NCBI GenBank assembly: GCA_018398575.1 | Contig: JAGTXZ010000008.1 | Coordinates: 2,232,001-2,296,000 of the forward strand | Source of the DNA: Ampelomyces quisqualis | Lineage: Eukaryota; Ascomycota; Dothideomycetes; Pleosporales; Phaeosphaeriaceae | Length of the DNA: 64,000 bases | Reading direction: 5' to 3' | Made by a program: the position numbers and the translations under genes | Shown: one piece after another, positions 14,549 through 23,903 of the stretch | Layout of the letters: the number at the start of each line of letters is the position of its first letter | Position numbering within the stretch: position 1 is the first letter of the stretch | Notes under the pieces: model-generated | Databases searched by the model: none | The model's input: only the letters and a program-made list of their open reading frames with translations | Told to the model about the DNA's origin: nothing

Positions 14549-15417
14549 TAACTAGTGTTCTAGATAGAGCTTTAAAAAAAATTTAGTAAAGATATAGTTC
14601 TTCTACTAAGAGAAGAAATACTAAAGTCTAAAATAGACGCTATGTTAGCAAAATAGAAGGACCTAGACTTAATATTTATTTTAGTAGCATTAATAGCGTT
14701 TACAGAAGCTATTATACTAATTAAGGCAAATAAGGTTATAATTATAGAGCCTTAAGACAAATAAGGCACTTAAGACTAATTTATATTTAAGGTATATAAA
14801 CTAGGCTAGCTAGCAGATATATATAAGAGTATTATTCTATATAACTTAGAAAGTAATCTAGAAACAAAAGTTCTAAAAAAGTAGAACGTAAAGACATTGT
14901 TACGTAGTAGTCTATAAGGTATAATAATAAAAGAAAAAGAGATTAAGTAGAATTATAACAAAAAAAATTCTATAAAGCTTAAGGGGCTAGTGTAAATTAG
15001 GTAAATTAAGTAGTAGAACTATAGAGTATAGTATACTACTATGTAAAGCTATAGAATAAAAAACGCTTAAGTAGATATATAGCCTAGTTCTAGAAGTATA
15101 AGAATATAAAAAGTATTGTAAAAGAAGTATATATATAGATATAACGCAAAATTAATTTAAAGTGCAAGAATAGTATAAATTTATAGCAAAACTTAAACTA
15201 AGTAATAGCGCTATTAAAGAGATTACCTTAGACTTAAACTATAGTTAGGTATAGTTAAGAATAGGCTACTAACTAGTAATATAGTTATGTAGATAGTGTA
15301 AAGCTATATTAAATATAAGAACTATAAACTATTTTATAAAAGAGTTTTATAAACTAGGCTACTAATAATAGTATACTAGGTATTACTATTATTACTTAGC
15401 ATAGTAAAGTATAGTTA

Positions 15418-15501
15418 AAAACTGTTTAGTAGCTAGTAGTATAGTTATGTTAATAGTATTACTAATATTATAGATATTACTAACGTTATGTTTTTCTAAC
15501 G
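15418..15501 (+). mobile_element. Second fragment of the same TIR element
   Basis: The segment matches about 7338-7425 of copy 1 (ACTGT, TAGTAGCTAGTAGTA, GTTATGTTAATAG) and ends TTTTTCTAACG followed by TA. It is heavily transition-mutated. Confidence 0.6.
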
Positions 15502-16300
15502 TAGCTGTCTAGTATCTTAGTATAATTATACTATTAGTAGAGGTACTGTTTTACCTTAAGTATAAGAAGTAGAGGTAGTACTTTACTATTAGTACTTATA
15601 TACTCTACTAAGGTTATAAAGTTTCTATTAACTTTAGTTAGTGTAGTAAGACTCTAACCTTTTAGCTAGTTATTTTGCCTATATATTACTACAATTTAGC
15701 TACCTTTATATCTAATTCTAAACCTAGTTTTATTAAAGTTCTAGTAGTCTAATATAAGTATTCTATAGCACTTAATAACGCGTTACTATATAGTATACTA
15801 TTACACTAAGAAGTTATACTCTACTAATTCTATCTAGTCTTTCTTATATACCTTCTACTTTATCTTATAAAGCTTAGGGTATTATTTTAGCTATCTAGTA
15901 ACCTAGTTATAGCTAAGATAAAATAAGAGCTAAGTTAGTTTGTAACTAGCGTTTAGAATTATAGTAGTAGTAGAGTATATTATTAAGAGGAACGCGCTAA
16001 AGCTACTTGCGTTACAGTACTTAATATAGTTAATAAGAGTAGTTTCTTATAGCTTATAGAGCTTTATATATATAAGTAAAAGGCTAAGCTTAGAGTATTA
16101 CTTATTATATTAAGTAAGGGCGCCTTAGTATAAAATAAAATAGTGTTTAGCTAATTTTTTTATTAAGGGAAACGTTCTGTTATTAAAAGCTTTAATACAT
16201 TAAATAATACGCACTTTAACCTATTTAGCAGTGCCAAAATTGTTTATTTGAGATATGTGGTAGTAGAGATATTAAGTGTTGCGCAAACTACTAATTATAG

Positions 16301-16966
16301 AGTATTGTCTGGCTCGGTTATCTCGTTTGGCTGCGTAGGCCCAAGCTTCGCTTGGGTCGTGGGCCGGGTAGCCATTGGTATGCTACAGCGAACGGGTTAG
16401 CCCACAAACAGCTCGACAGCCTCCAGAGATGCTGTTTGTGACTCCGGCCGACTTGGCGGAGCGGGTACCCGTCCGCACCGAGAACGAAGCGGAGACGGGA
16501 GATCAATCTCGGTGGGTGGCTAGAAGAGAGTCAAGAGACGTTCGAAACCGGCCCCACAGCTGCCGTCCGATAGCCGCTGTCAGCTCTCCCACGCCAAATC
16601 GGACACCACCAAGACGTGTGTGCTTTTTGTTCTCCCAGCAATCACTCTACAGTGCGGAGAGAACTGTAGAACTTGGAAGCATCATCTTACGCCGGCGGAA
16701 CACTTCACCTGGCGTGCTTCTCCGATGTGCTGACGAGGACGGGTAGTAGGTACCATGCGGTACCTAGCTAGTAACCTAACTAGACCTGTCACGCCCCACA
16801 AGCCAACCGGAACTCCGGTTGGCTTGTGGGGCGGTGGGGCGGTGGATCCAAGGCAAGAAATTGGTTCCCCCTTGCCGAGAGGTGCACGACCCACTTAGTC
16901 AGCATGCACATGTACTACTCCACTGACAGTCCGAGTCCACTCTCCACCAGCCGAGCACAATCATGA
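16301..16966. other. Transition zone from AT block to gene-rich DNA
   Basis: Composition becomes balanced within a few dozen bases after 16,300. Open frames here lack recognisable protein features. A 22-bp segment at 16310-16331 (TGGCTCGG then TCGTTTGGC) recurs at 35106-35127 with two differences, so part of this zone may be a dispersed-repeat remnant. Two hairpins are visible: CCCAAGC/GCTTGGG near 16341-16357 and the palindrome listed next. The 3' part must contain the promoter of the gene at 16967. Confidence 0.6.
16792..16833. promoter_or_regulatory. Perfect 20-bp inverted repeat, 2-nt centre
   Basis: Arms at 16792-16811 and 16814-16833 are exact reverse complements separated only by AC. 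It lies about 134 bp upstream of the start at 16967. It could be a regulatory dyad, a hairpin in the 5' leader or a transposon footprint. I see no known motif that settles this. Confidence 0.6.
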
Positions 16967-17392
16967 ATGGGTACCACAATCATAATGGCCCCCTACTTCA
17001 CAGCCCTCTCCTCCAAATCCGACTACACCACTCTCGTCCGCCCGCAAACCGGCATCACCATCCTCGTCGCCCACTGGCCCAACGACTCCACCTCCGTGGC
17101 CCTGACCTCCGCCTTAACCCGCCTTCTCCCCCGCCGCGACTTCGCCGCCTTCAACATCACAGACGCATACATCTTCGACGTCTATGCCCTGCCCGACCTA
17201 GCCGCCGACCTGGACGTCACCTTTGTCCCCACGCTCATGTGGTTTCTCGACGGCGTCATGGATGCCATGGTCTGGCATCCTGGCGTCAAGGTCGAGGGGG
17301 AGAGCGTAGAGAAGGGAGTCGAGAGGGTTGTGCAGAGGATCAGGGGGGGTGAGGGCGTGGGCACCGAGGAGGGGAGCGATAGTGATTGGTAG
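16967..17392 (+). CDS. Thioredoxin-fold protein lacking the CxxC motif
   Basis: The 141-residue intronless frame contains a segment close to the second half of thioredoxin: FDVYALPDLAADLDV, then VTFVPTLMWFLDGV. This has the conserved Pro-Asp-Leu-Ala helix and the cis-proline VPT followed by a beta strand. The first half has AHWPND where WCGPC would lie, so both redox cysteines are absent; indeed the protein has no cysteine. It is probably not an oxidoreductase and may be a binding or structural thioredoxin-like protein. An ATG in another frame lies 4 nt upstream (16963) and an in-frame ATG follows at codon 7 (MAPYF), so the start is uncertain by six codons. The C-terminus is Gly/Glu/Ser rich. 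It is the first gene next to the AT block. Confidence 0.65.
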   Translation: MGTTIIMAPYFTALSSKSDYTTLVRPQTGITILVAHWPNDSTSVALTSALTRLLPRRDFAAFNITDAYIFDVYALPDLAADLDVTFVPTLMWFLDGVMDAMVWHPGVKVEGESVEKGVERVVQRIRGGEGVGTEEGSDSDW

Positions 17393-17951
17393 CGAAGAAG
17401 CTCATGACAATCCCCTTCGCGCTAGTCGAGCTTAGCGCCTGTCAACGTCAACCGTCTTTCCTTTCACCCTCTACTTTCTCGTCATGCACCTCACCATTGC
17501 CCGAAACCCGTGTCCTTCCTCGAGTCTACTCCAGTCAGCGTCTATCTTGCTCCAATTTATCTACAATGCCGCGGGGTTGGCCCGTCGCTCCCCAGGTGCT
17601 GTTGAGGAGGAGCGTGGCGCATCGAACGCGCACCATGGAGGCTCCAAACCCTCTGCTCGGCATCTCACAATGCCCCCAGCCCATGAATACAATGCTGCTA
17701 CCGCTTCCTACCAAGTGAAAAGCGACTGGCCCACTGCCGACCCTCCGCTGTGAATCCCCTTCACGTGAGCACATCTGGCGCTAGCGCTCCCGCCGCCCTA
17801 GGTATAAACCTTCGCAGCCTGCATCACTGTCGCTTTTGCACCTTGTCAGCCCTGAACTCAACTCAACCTCTTGCTCAAGCTCACACCGAGAACGACGACA
17901 GTCCGCTCACATTTCCCCCCGCCCCTCAATATACCACTTGTGTGCCATCAG
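17393..17951. other. Intergenic and presumed 5' leader of the coiled-coil gene
   Basis: There is no convincing gene. Small open frames here have no recognisable motif. A TATAAA box lies at 17803-17808 on the plus strand, followed by C/T-rich sequence typical of fungal 5' leaders. Confidence 0.5.
17803..17808 (+). promoter_or_regulatory. TATA box of the coiled-coil gene
   Basis: TATAAA sits about 300 bp upstream of the ATG at 18112. The distance fits if the leader contains the intron predicted at 17952-18014. Confidence 0.4.
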
Positions 17952-18014
17952 GTTAGTCACTACCCACCCGCGACTCGCTCCTTCGGTCGCAACATCCTTC
18001 TAACAACTACGCAG
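17952..18014 (+). other. Possible 63-nt 5'-UTR intron
   Basis: The donor is GTTAGT, a CTAAC branch-like motif lies near the 3' end, and the acceptor is GCAG. These are typical fungal splice signals in the leader of the gene at 18112. Confidence 0.45.
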
Positions 18015-18111
18015 ACTCACTCACATCTATGCCCCTCAACCGCTCACTCGCCTCCGATTGAGGATTGCGCACATCCCACACCAATAAACACGCACATCCA
18101 ACTGCAGCGCC

Positions 18112-21100
18112 ATGGCGCACATGCAGCCTGTGCTCTGGCAAGTCATCCAGCAACACCCGGGCCTGGTGGCTCTCGCCTCTAGCTCCATCGCTGGCCCCCT
18201 CCTAGGCATCTGGACGCACAATGGTGCGCACGTTCCTGGCTATGGCCGTCTCCTCACCCAGGCTGAGGCGCATGCCATGCCCGCTCACGACGGCATTGAG
18301 CCCCTTGCTTCCCCAGATGTCGACCACCATGCTCTCGACATGGAACAAAATCCTCTCTCCAATGTCAACAGCCTTCTTTCTCCCAATATCCCTCCTATTT
18401 TCATCTTTGGCCACTCGCCCACCGTCTCATATACAACTGCACCACGCTATTCTATTCCGTACTGTGCTGTCCCGCCAAACGATGCCCCTATAACCCCTCT
18501 CGTCTCGACGGAGATTGCCCATCACATGAGCCCCGAGAACTCGGCGCATCGTCTGAACCTCGCTCAGGCCCTCGTTCTCCTCCTTGGTGCTACCGCTGCC
18601 ATTGCGCTCATCAACAAGGGTGTTCAAAAGGTTCGGAGCAAACGCTACAAGCCCATCGCCACCCAAGGACTTGCTGCTGATAAGGATGCTTTGCTCATTG
18701 CCTACCTACAGTCTGAGCTCCAACAGGCTTTGGCGCAGAAGGCTCAGCTCCAAGAGACCAGGTCCAGTCTTGAGAGCAACCTCAAGAATGCAAAGGGGAC
18801 CATTTCCGCTCTCAGTAGGGCACAGACGAGGTTGTTGAACGAGAACATTCAGCTTGGGCATGCGAAGAAAAACTACAAGGAAAGCTCCCTTATCAACGCA
18901 AACAGTGCTTTGGAGACGCATCAAGATCTCTTGGACATTGAGAAGCAGTTGAAGGCTAGCAACTGCAAACATAGTCAAGAAATTCTTCAAAAGGATGACC
19001 AAATTTCGCTGCTGCAGACAACTCTCGTCGTTGACAAAGAGCTGAGCAATCGACTCAAGTCGCAGGTCAAGTCGCTCGAGGATAGTTTAGCGGCTAAGCA
19101 GGTCGAGCTTGCCCAGGCCTCTCGTGAGAAGGACGACCGCATCTCAGAGCTAGAAATCACCATCAGTCAACATGCTCAAGAGAATAATCGACTGGATGCA
19201 CACATTATCGCGCTTGAGAAGGCTTCGGCAGATAAGCAAGCTGAGCTTGATGTGGCTCGAGCCAGGAACGCGGAGCTCGACCAGATCAATCAAGAGAACC
19301 AAGGGCTTATCGGTGATCTTCAAGCTTTGTTGGACGACGAAGGCGATAGGACAGGCGCGCAGATTGCGCAGCTCAGCGCGGACAAGACTTCGCTTACCGA
19401 GCAGCTTCAAAAGTCCGAGCAGTCTGACGGTGAGAAGGCGGGCCTGTTAGCAAGCCTCCAGAAGTCAGAAAAAGACGAGACGGATCTGCTTGTTAGCCTC
19501 CAGAACAAGACGGAGCAAATCGCCACCCTCCAGAACGAGCTTCAGAATCTCTCAGACGAGCTCCAAGAGTCAAAGCTGGAGGCTAGGAAGAACCAAAAGG
19601 CCTACGAGCACATGAAGTACGAGAAGGATGAAGCCGATAAACAGATGGCCCATGAAGCGGAAACCCTAGAAGAGCTGACGCAGAGCCTGACCGAGGCGCA
19701 AGAGAAGTACCATGTCTCTGCTATGGCTTTGTCAGAGAAGATGAAGCAAGTTCAACTGTTGAAGCAAGAGCATAGCGCGTCCGTTGTCCAGATCAAGAAT
19801 GACATGGTTGAGACAATCGCCCAGCTCAAGCGTGAGAAGGGGCAAGTGCAGTACAACATGGACTCCCTTGTTGTCAAGTTCAAGAAGCTGGACAAGTCAT
19901 CCGAAGAAATTGCCGAGGATCGCGACCGACTGCGGAAGGAGATCAACAAGTTGACTCCCGACCTCCAAGTTCTCAAAGACGCCGAGCAAGTGAAGAGCAC
20001 TGAGATCAACGCCCAGACTGCGACTCTCCAGCAGCAGAAGTTGGACATTGAGGCGACGGCTGCGGATCGCGACCGACTCCGCCAAATGAATGACGACCTG
20101 ACCTCCGAGCTCCAAACTCTCAAGGAGACTGAGCAGGGGAAGAGCCTTGAGATTGCGAGCCAGATCGATACTCTCCACCATCGGAAGTGTTACGTCGAGG
20201 CACAGTTGCAAACCCCTCGAGAGACCTCTTCAGCAGACACGGAGAGTGTGAGCAAGCATGCTTTTGAGAAGGCACTCAAGGATGCGCAAGAACAGCACCA
20301 GAAGCAGGTCACTGACCTGCAGGCCAAGGAGGAGACTGCCGTGAAGGTGCTCAATGCTGCGATAGAGAAGCTCGAGTACCAAGTCGCCAATGTGCAGGCG
20401 ACTCGCAAGCCCAACAACAATGGTGTGGTTGGTTTGGGCGAGGCGGCATCAACCATCGAGCGAGACCAGCTCCAGTGGCAAGTCACCATCTTGCATGCCG
20501 CAAAGGACGATGCGGTAGAGGTGATTAACGTCCAGCTGCGAGATCTTCGACATGAGCTTGAGGAGAGCGAGAAGACGATGCAGGCTGCGTACGAGAAGCA
20601 CGAGAAGCAGGTCGCCGAGTTGCAAGGGGAGAAGGATGCGTCTACGAAGTCGAATGAGGACCAGCTACAAGTCCTTCGTACCGAGCTTGAGGAGGTTGAG
20701 CAGGCGCGCGATTTTGCGCAGGCTCAACATGAAAAACATGTCGCCGGTATGCGCGCGGAGAAAGAAGAATCTTTCAAGGCGAGTGTTAGTCAGCTACAAG
20801 ATCTTCGTCAACAACTCGAGGAGCGCGACAAGATGCTCAAGGATTTGCAAGAGCAGCACCAGAAGCAACTTGTCAACTTGCAAATCGAGAAGAGTTGTGC
20901 CGTCAAGGCAGTCCATAACGAGCTGCAAACCGTTCGTCTCCAGCACACTCAAGACAAGGAGCATACTTCATCTCTTCAGCTGAAGAAGCAGAGCGAGTTC
21001 GACGTTCAGCTCAAGCAGAGCGAAGACAACGCCGCAGGCCTGCAGCGCAGCTTTGAGGACGCCAAGAGTCAAGTAACTAAGCTTCAGAAGCAGCAGGACA

Positions 21101-23382
21101 AGATCGAGTCAGACAACGACGCGAAAGATGCCGAGTCGGCCGACTTGAAGCAGCGATTGCAGGCTCTTAGCGATGAGTATGCCACGGGCCGCCAACAGCT
21201 GGAGTCGCAGCTTGAGGAGAAGACCCGCGAGAATCGAGATATGCAAGCCAACCACGAGCTCGAGGTCAAGAGCAGCGCTGAGACGAATGAGCAGCAGCAG
21301 GGTCAGATTCAAGAGCTCAAGCAAAACCTCACTATCACCAAAACTGATCTCGAAAGCTCTCATCGTGAGGTGCAGAAGCTCCGCACCCAGCAAGATGCGC
21401 TTTCTGCAGAGGTGAGTGGCCTCAAGCGAGATCACATACACGAGAAGATGAGATACTCGGAGTCTCAGGAGCATTTGCACAACTGGAAGGCTAAGCACGA
21501 TGAGCTTCAAGACCAGTACGACGAGCTTAGTCGCCAGCACAATAAGATGACGCCTGAGAGTAAGGTCGACGAGCAGGCCTCGGGCTCGAAGAATCAAGAC
21601 GTCGAGATGGGTGAGGGTTCCGGCATTCAGCCTGACCAGGTTATCGAAACGGTCGACTTTCTTCAGATCAAGAACAAGCTGAAATACACCAAGTCTAGTT
21701 ATCGGGACGATTGCAAGTTGGCCGTCCGCGCAGGCATCTTTCATCACAGCCCTTACCCAGTCAAGGAGCTGATCCAGCTTCACTTGCCGTTTGAAGACCC
21801 AATGTATGAATACCTGAAGCTGGAATTCCCTCTGCCTTGCTTTGAGGTCTACGAGAACACGAAGAAGTGCGAAAATTGTGAGCGGACGTACACCAAGGCG
21901 GCTTACCATGATCATGGGCCCATGTGTATTGTCTTCTACACTGCCCACGCCATCAATTGCAAGCACTGCGAGAACGTTTTCGTAAACAACGATGCCTTTC
22001 AAGCGCACGAGAAGATTTGCGCTCAACATGCTCCCAGTGGCGCATCTGTGGAGGTTTGTACGCAGTTTTATCCGTGGCCATTGTACAATCTTCTCTTCAA
22101 AAAGAACGTGCAAATCCCGGCCTCGCCCACCATCACTGAAATCATCCAGCTCAAGGCCACCATCTGGGACTTCAGCGGTGATGTGCTTATGCGTGCAGTA
22201 TTGCCATACGCCGACCTCGACTACACCCTCTGCCGGCTTCCCAAACCTGTCAAGCAGGAATCCATTCTCCCCAAGGATTTGAAGGGCGATACATGGGGTG
22301 GAAAGCGATGGTGCGGTCTGTGCCACGAGTGGTACATCCAGACGGATTTCCACGAGCATTTGAAGGCTTGCGGGATTTTCTTCAATAAGCAAGGCAAGCA
22401 AGATCTTCCGTCGCACGTGCGCTGCGAGCACTGTGGTGACATCTACCTCAAGAACGATGGTTATTTCCAGCACAAGAAGGCGTGCGAGCAGTCTCCTATC
22501 AAGAAGAAGTGTCCGTTTTGCCAGGAGTTGCAGGACGTCGAGGACGATGGGCACGCTAAGCACATCAAGACCTGCTACCTCAACCGCAACGGTCAGACGC
22601 CTGGTTCGGCTTCGTCTACTTCCTCACCAGCTCAGAATCCAGACACCTCGCAATTGTCGCACTTTGGTGGCGCTTCTGCAACACTCTCGCCAACCCAGGA
22701 TCAAGGTATTCCCACACAGTATCATGGCTGGGGCTCTCCGGCTTCATCGCCGTTCCAGAATCAAGGCACTCCGACGCAGCATCTTGGGTGGGAATCTCCC
22801 TCAGGATCTTCGCCTCACCAGCCATCTCCCCTGGGGGTATATTCTTCGGCCTACGCCACCGTGCCGTCCTCTCGAGCTATGGCCACTCCCCCGCGTCCGC
22901 TGTTCTATCCCTTTCCTACTACCACTCTACATGCCTCCACCCAGAGCCATGCGCCGGCGACTGCCACCCCTTTGAACCCGAATAGTTCGAGCTTTAGTCC
23001 TTTGGCGACGGCGGCGCGAGGCCTTTCTATGTTCCAGCCTCCTGCTAGTCCGTCGTACAGCAATCCCACGGCTTCACCGTTCCAGCATCTTGCTGAGCTG
23101 TCGCACAGCGACCCCACGCCCTCGCTGTCCCAACCCCCGTCTGGCCCATCGTTTGGCACTCCCACGGGTCCGGCGCTCCAGCCTCCTGCTGGTCCGTCCT
23201 ATACCAACCCTGTCCCTGGTGCACCTGCTGGGTCTAACCAGTATCAGCTTCCGAGCTTAGACCCTGCTCTATTCACGGTGGTGGCTAATCGGACCCCTCC
23301 GCCCCGGACTCCTGGTCATAGTTCGTCTGCGGCTGCGGCTGATCCGTCTTGGAGCCCTGGGATGCATTATATGGGCGAGTAG
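18112..23382 (+). CDS. Giant coiled-coil protein with N-terminal membrane segments and C2HC zinc fingers
   Basis: A single uninterrupted frame encodes 1756 residues. Residues ~12-25 and ~150-166 are hydrophobic; the second (ALVLLLGATAAIALI) is a convincing membrane span. Residues ~190-1150 are almost pure Glu/Lys/Gln/Leu coiled coil, including internally similar blocks such as EKHEKQVAELQ and EQHQKQLVNLQ. Five Cys-x2-Cys...His-x3-Cys fingers start near residues 1253, 1283, 1401, 1438 and 1467. Each ends in Cys where classical C2H2 fingers have His. The C-terminal ~260 residues are Pro/Ser/Thr-rich with degenerate repeats (TPTQ-HGWGSP). I do not recognise a named family. The architecture suggests a membrane-anchored tether or scaffold with a zinc-binding head. 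The start ATG lies in a good context (gccATGg). Confidence 0.85.
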   Translation: MAHMQPVLWQVIQQHPGLVALASSSIAGPLLGIWTHNGAHVPGYGRLLTQAEAHAMPAHDGIEPLASPDVDHHALDMEQNPLSNVNSLLSPNIPPIFIFGHSPTVSYTTAPRYSIPYCAVPPNDAPITPLVSTEIAHHMSPENSAHRLNLAQALVLLLGATAAIALINKGVQKVRSKRYKPIATQGLAADKDALLIAYLQSELQQALAQKAQLQETRSSLESNLKNAKGTISALSRAQTRLLNENIQLGHAKKNYKESSLINANSALETHQDLLDIEKQLKASNCKHSQEILQKDDQISLLQTTLVVDKELSNRLKSQVKSLEDSLAAKQVELAQASREKDDRISELEITISQHAQENNRLDAHIIALEKASADKQAELDVARARNAELDQINQENQGLIGDLQALLDDEGDRTGAQIAQLSADKTSLTEQLQKSEQSDGEKAGLLASLQKSEKDETDLLVSLQNKTEQIATLQNELQNLSDELQESKLEARKNQKAYEHMKYEKDEADKQMAHEAETLEELTQSLTEAQEKYHVSAMALSEKMKQVQLLKQEHSASVVQIKNDMVETIAQLKREKGQVQYNMDSLVVKFKKLDKSSEEIAEDRDRLRKEINKLTPDLQVLKDAEQVKSTEINAQTATLQQQKLDIEATAADRDRLRQMNDDLTSELQTLKETEQGKSLEIASQIDTLHHRKCYVEAQLQTPRETSSADTESVSKHAFEKALKDAQEQHQKQVTDLQAKEETAVKVLNAAIEKLEYQVANVQATRKPNNNGVVGLGEAASTIERDQLQWQVTILHAAKDDAVEVINVQLRDLRHELEESEKTMQAAYEKHEKQVAELQGEKDASTKSNEDQLQVLRTELEEVEQARDFAQAQHEKHVAGMRAEKEESFKASVSQLQDLRQQLEERDKMLKDLQEQHQKQLVNLQIEKSCAVKAVHNELQTVRLQHTQDKEHTSSLQLKKQSEFDVQLKQSEDNAAGLQRSFEDAKSQVTKLQKQQDKIESDNDAKDAESADLKQRLQALSDEYATGRQQLESQLEEKTRENRDMQANHELEVKSSAETNEQQQGQIQELKQNLTITKTDLESSHREVQKLRTQQDALSAEVSGLKRDHIHEKMRYSESQEHLHNWKAKHDELQDQYDELSRQHNKMTPESKVDEQASGSKNQDVEMGEGSGIQPDQVIETVDFLQIKNKLKYTKSSYRDDCKLAVRAGIFHHSPYPVKELIQLHLPFEDPMYEYLKLEFPLPCFEVYENTKKCENCERTYTKAAYHDHGPMCIVFYTAHAINCKHCENVFVNNDAFQAHEKICAQHAPSGASVEVCTQFYPWPLYNLLFKKNVQIPASPTITEIIQLKATIWDFSGDVLMRAVLPYADLDYTLCRLPKPVKQESILPKDLKGDTWGGKRWCGLCHEWYIQTDFHEHLKACGIFFNKQGKQDLPSHVRCEHCGDIYLKNDGYFQHKKACEQSPIKKKCPFCQELQDVEDDGHAKHIKTCYLNRNGQTPGSASSTSSPAQNPDTSQLSHFGGASATLSPTQDQGIPTQYHGWGSPASSPFQNQGTPTQHLGWESPSGSSPHQPSPLGVYSSAYATVPSSRAMATPPRPLFYPFPTTTLHASTQSHAPATATPLNPNSSSFSPLATAARGLSMFQPPASPSYSNPTASPFQHLAELSHSDPTPSLSQPPSGPSFGTPTGPALQPPAGPSYTNPVPGAPAGSNQYQLPSLDPALFTVVANRTPPPRTPGHSSSAAAADPSWSPGMHYMGE

Positions 23383-23903
23383 ATCAGTCTTTGTGCGTGT
23401 GCGTGTGTGTGTGTGTCAGATGAGAAAAGAGTTGGAGGATGGGAGATGATTTGAGAGATGTAAGATGGCGGGGTTGATGGTTATTGTACAACATGCATGT
23501 TCTGCCTTTTCTTGGATATTGAGAGATAATTGGGATACCTCGCGACACTGGTGTCGAGGGGTCGGAATAGGGCACTGGGAATGTTTAACGCGACATGACT
23601 GCGTGATTTGAAGAGTGTTATGAGCAAAAGAGTTGACGAATAAAAGTTTGTGTTTTGAAAAGTACATTGAGGTCTCTTGTTGCGAAGTGCAATGACTCCT
23701 AAACCCCTTAGAGGCTGTTACGCATCATCAAGTATACGAAATGCGACATGGTGCAGACAGTGAACACGACTGACACGTGCAGGGTTATGTAAGCAAGTGG
23801 CCCCCACCACGAAGTGGGCCCGTAGTTACTCCGTAGCTCCGAGCTCGATCTACTAATGCTTTGGAACGCCGGCAACTGCAACACTCCCTTCCCCCGCACA
23901 ACC
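23383..23903. other. Intergenic: 3' region of coiled-coil gene and CSN1 promoter
   Basis: I see no gene. It contains the GT run and one TACTCCGTA motif at 23827-23835, about 70 bp upstream of the CSN1 start. Confidence 0.5.
23392..23416 (+). repeat. GT microsatellite in the 3' UTR
   Basis: An imperfect run of GT/GC dinucleotides lies just after the stop of the coiled-coil gene. Confidence 0.8.

Larger units (their letters stand above)
1..16300. repeat. AT/TA-rich gene-free block, probable RIP-mutated transposon graveyard
   Basis: The stretch is dominated by TA, AT and TAG/CTA words, and CA and TG dinucleotides are visibly scarce. The longest open frame in over 16 kb is 66 codons (2849-3049, minus) and I regard it as chance. 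Composition changes sharply near 16,300. In ascomycetes, RIP converts CpA to TpA in duplicated DNA, which gives this pattern. The repeat copies listed below differ mainly by C/T and G/A transitions, which supports RIP. I could not assign most of the block to a transposon class. Short patches (about 6200-6860, 9000-9300, 9680-9850) keep more G and C. I see no intact gene, rRNA or tRNA here. Confidence 0.85.

Noticed and set aside
21109..22563. 484-codon open frame antisense to the coiled-coil gene
   Set aside because: Leu/Val-rich antisense shadow of Glu/Lys/Gln codons; the sense strand is clearly coding.
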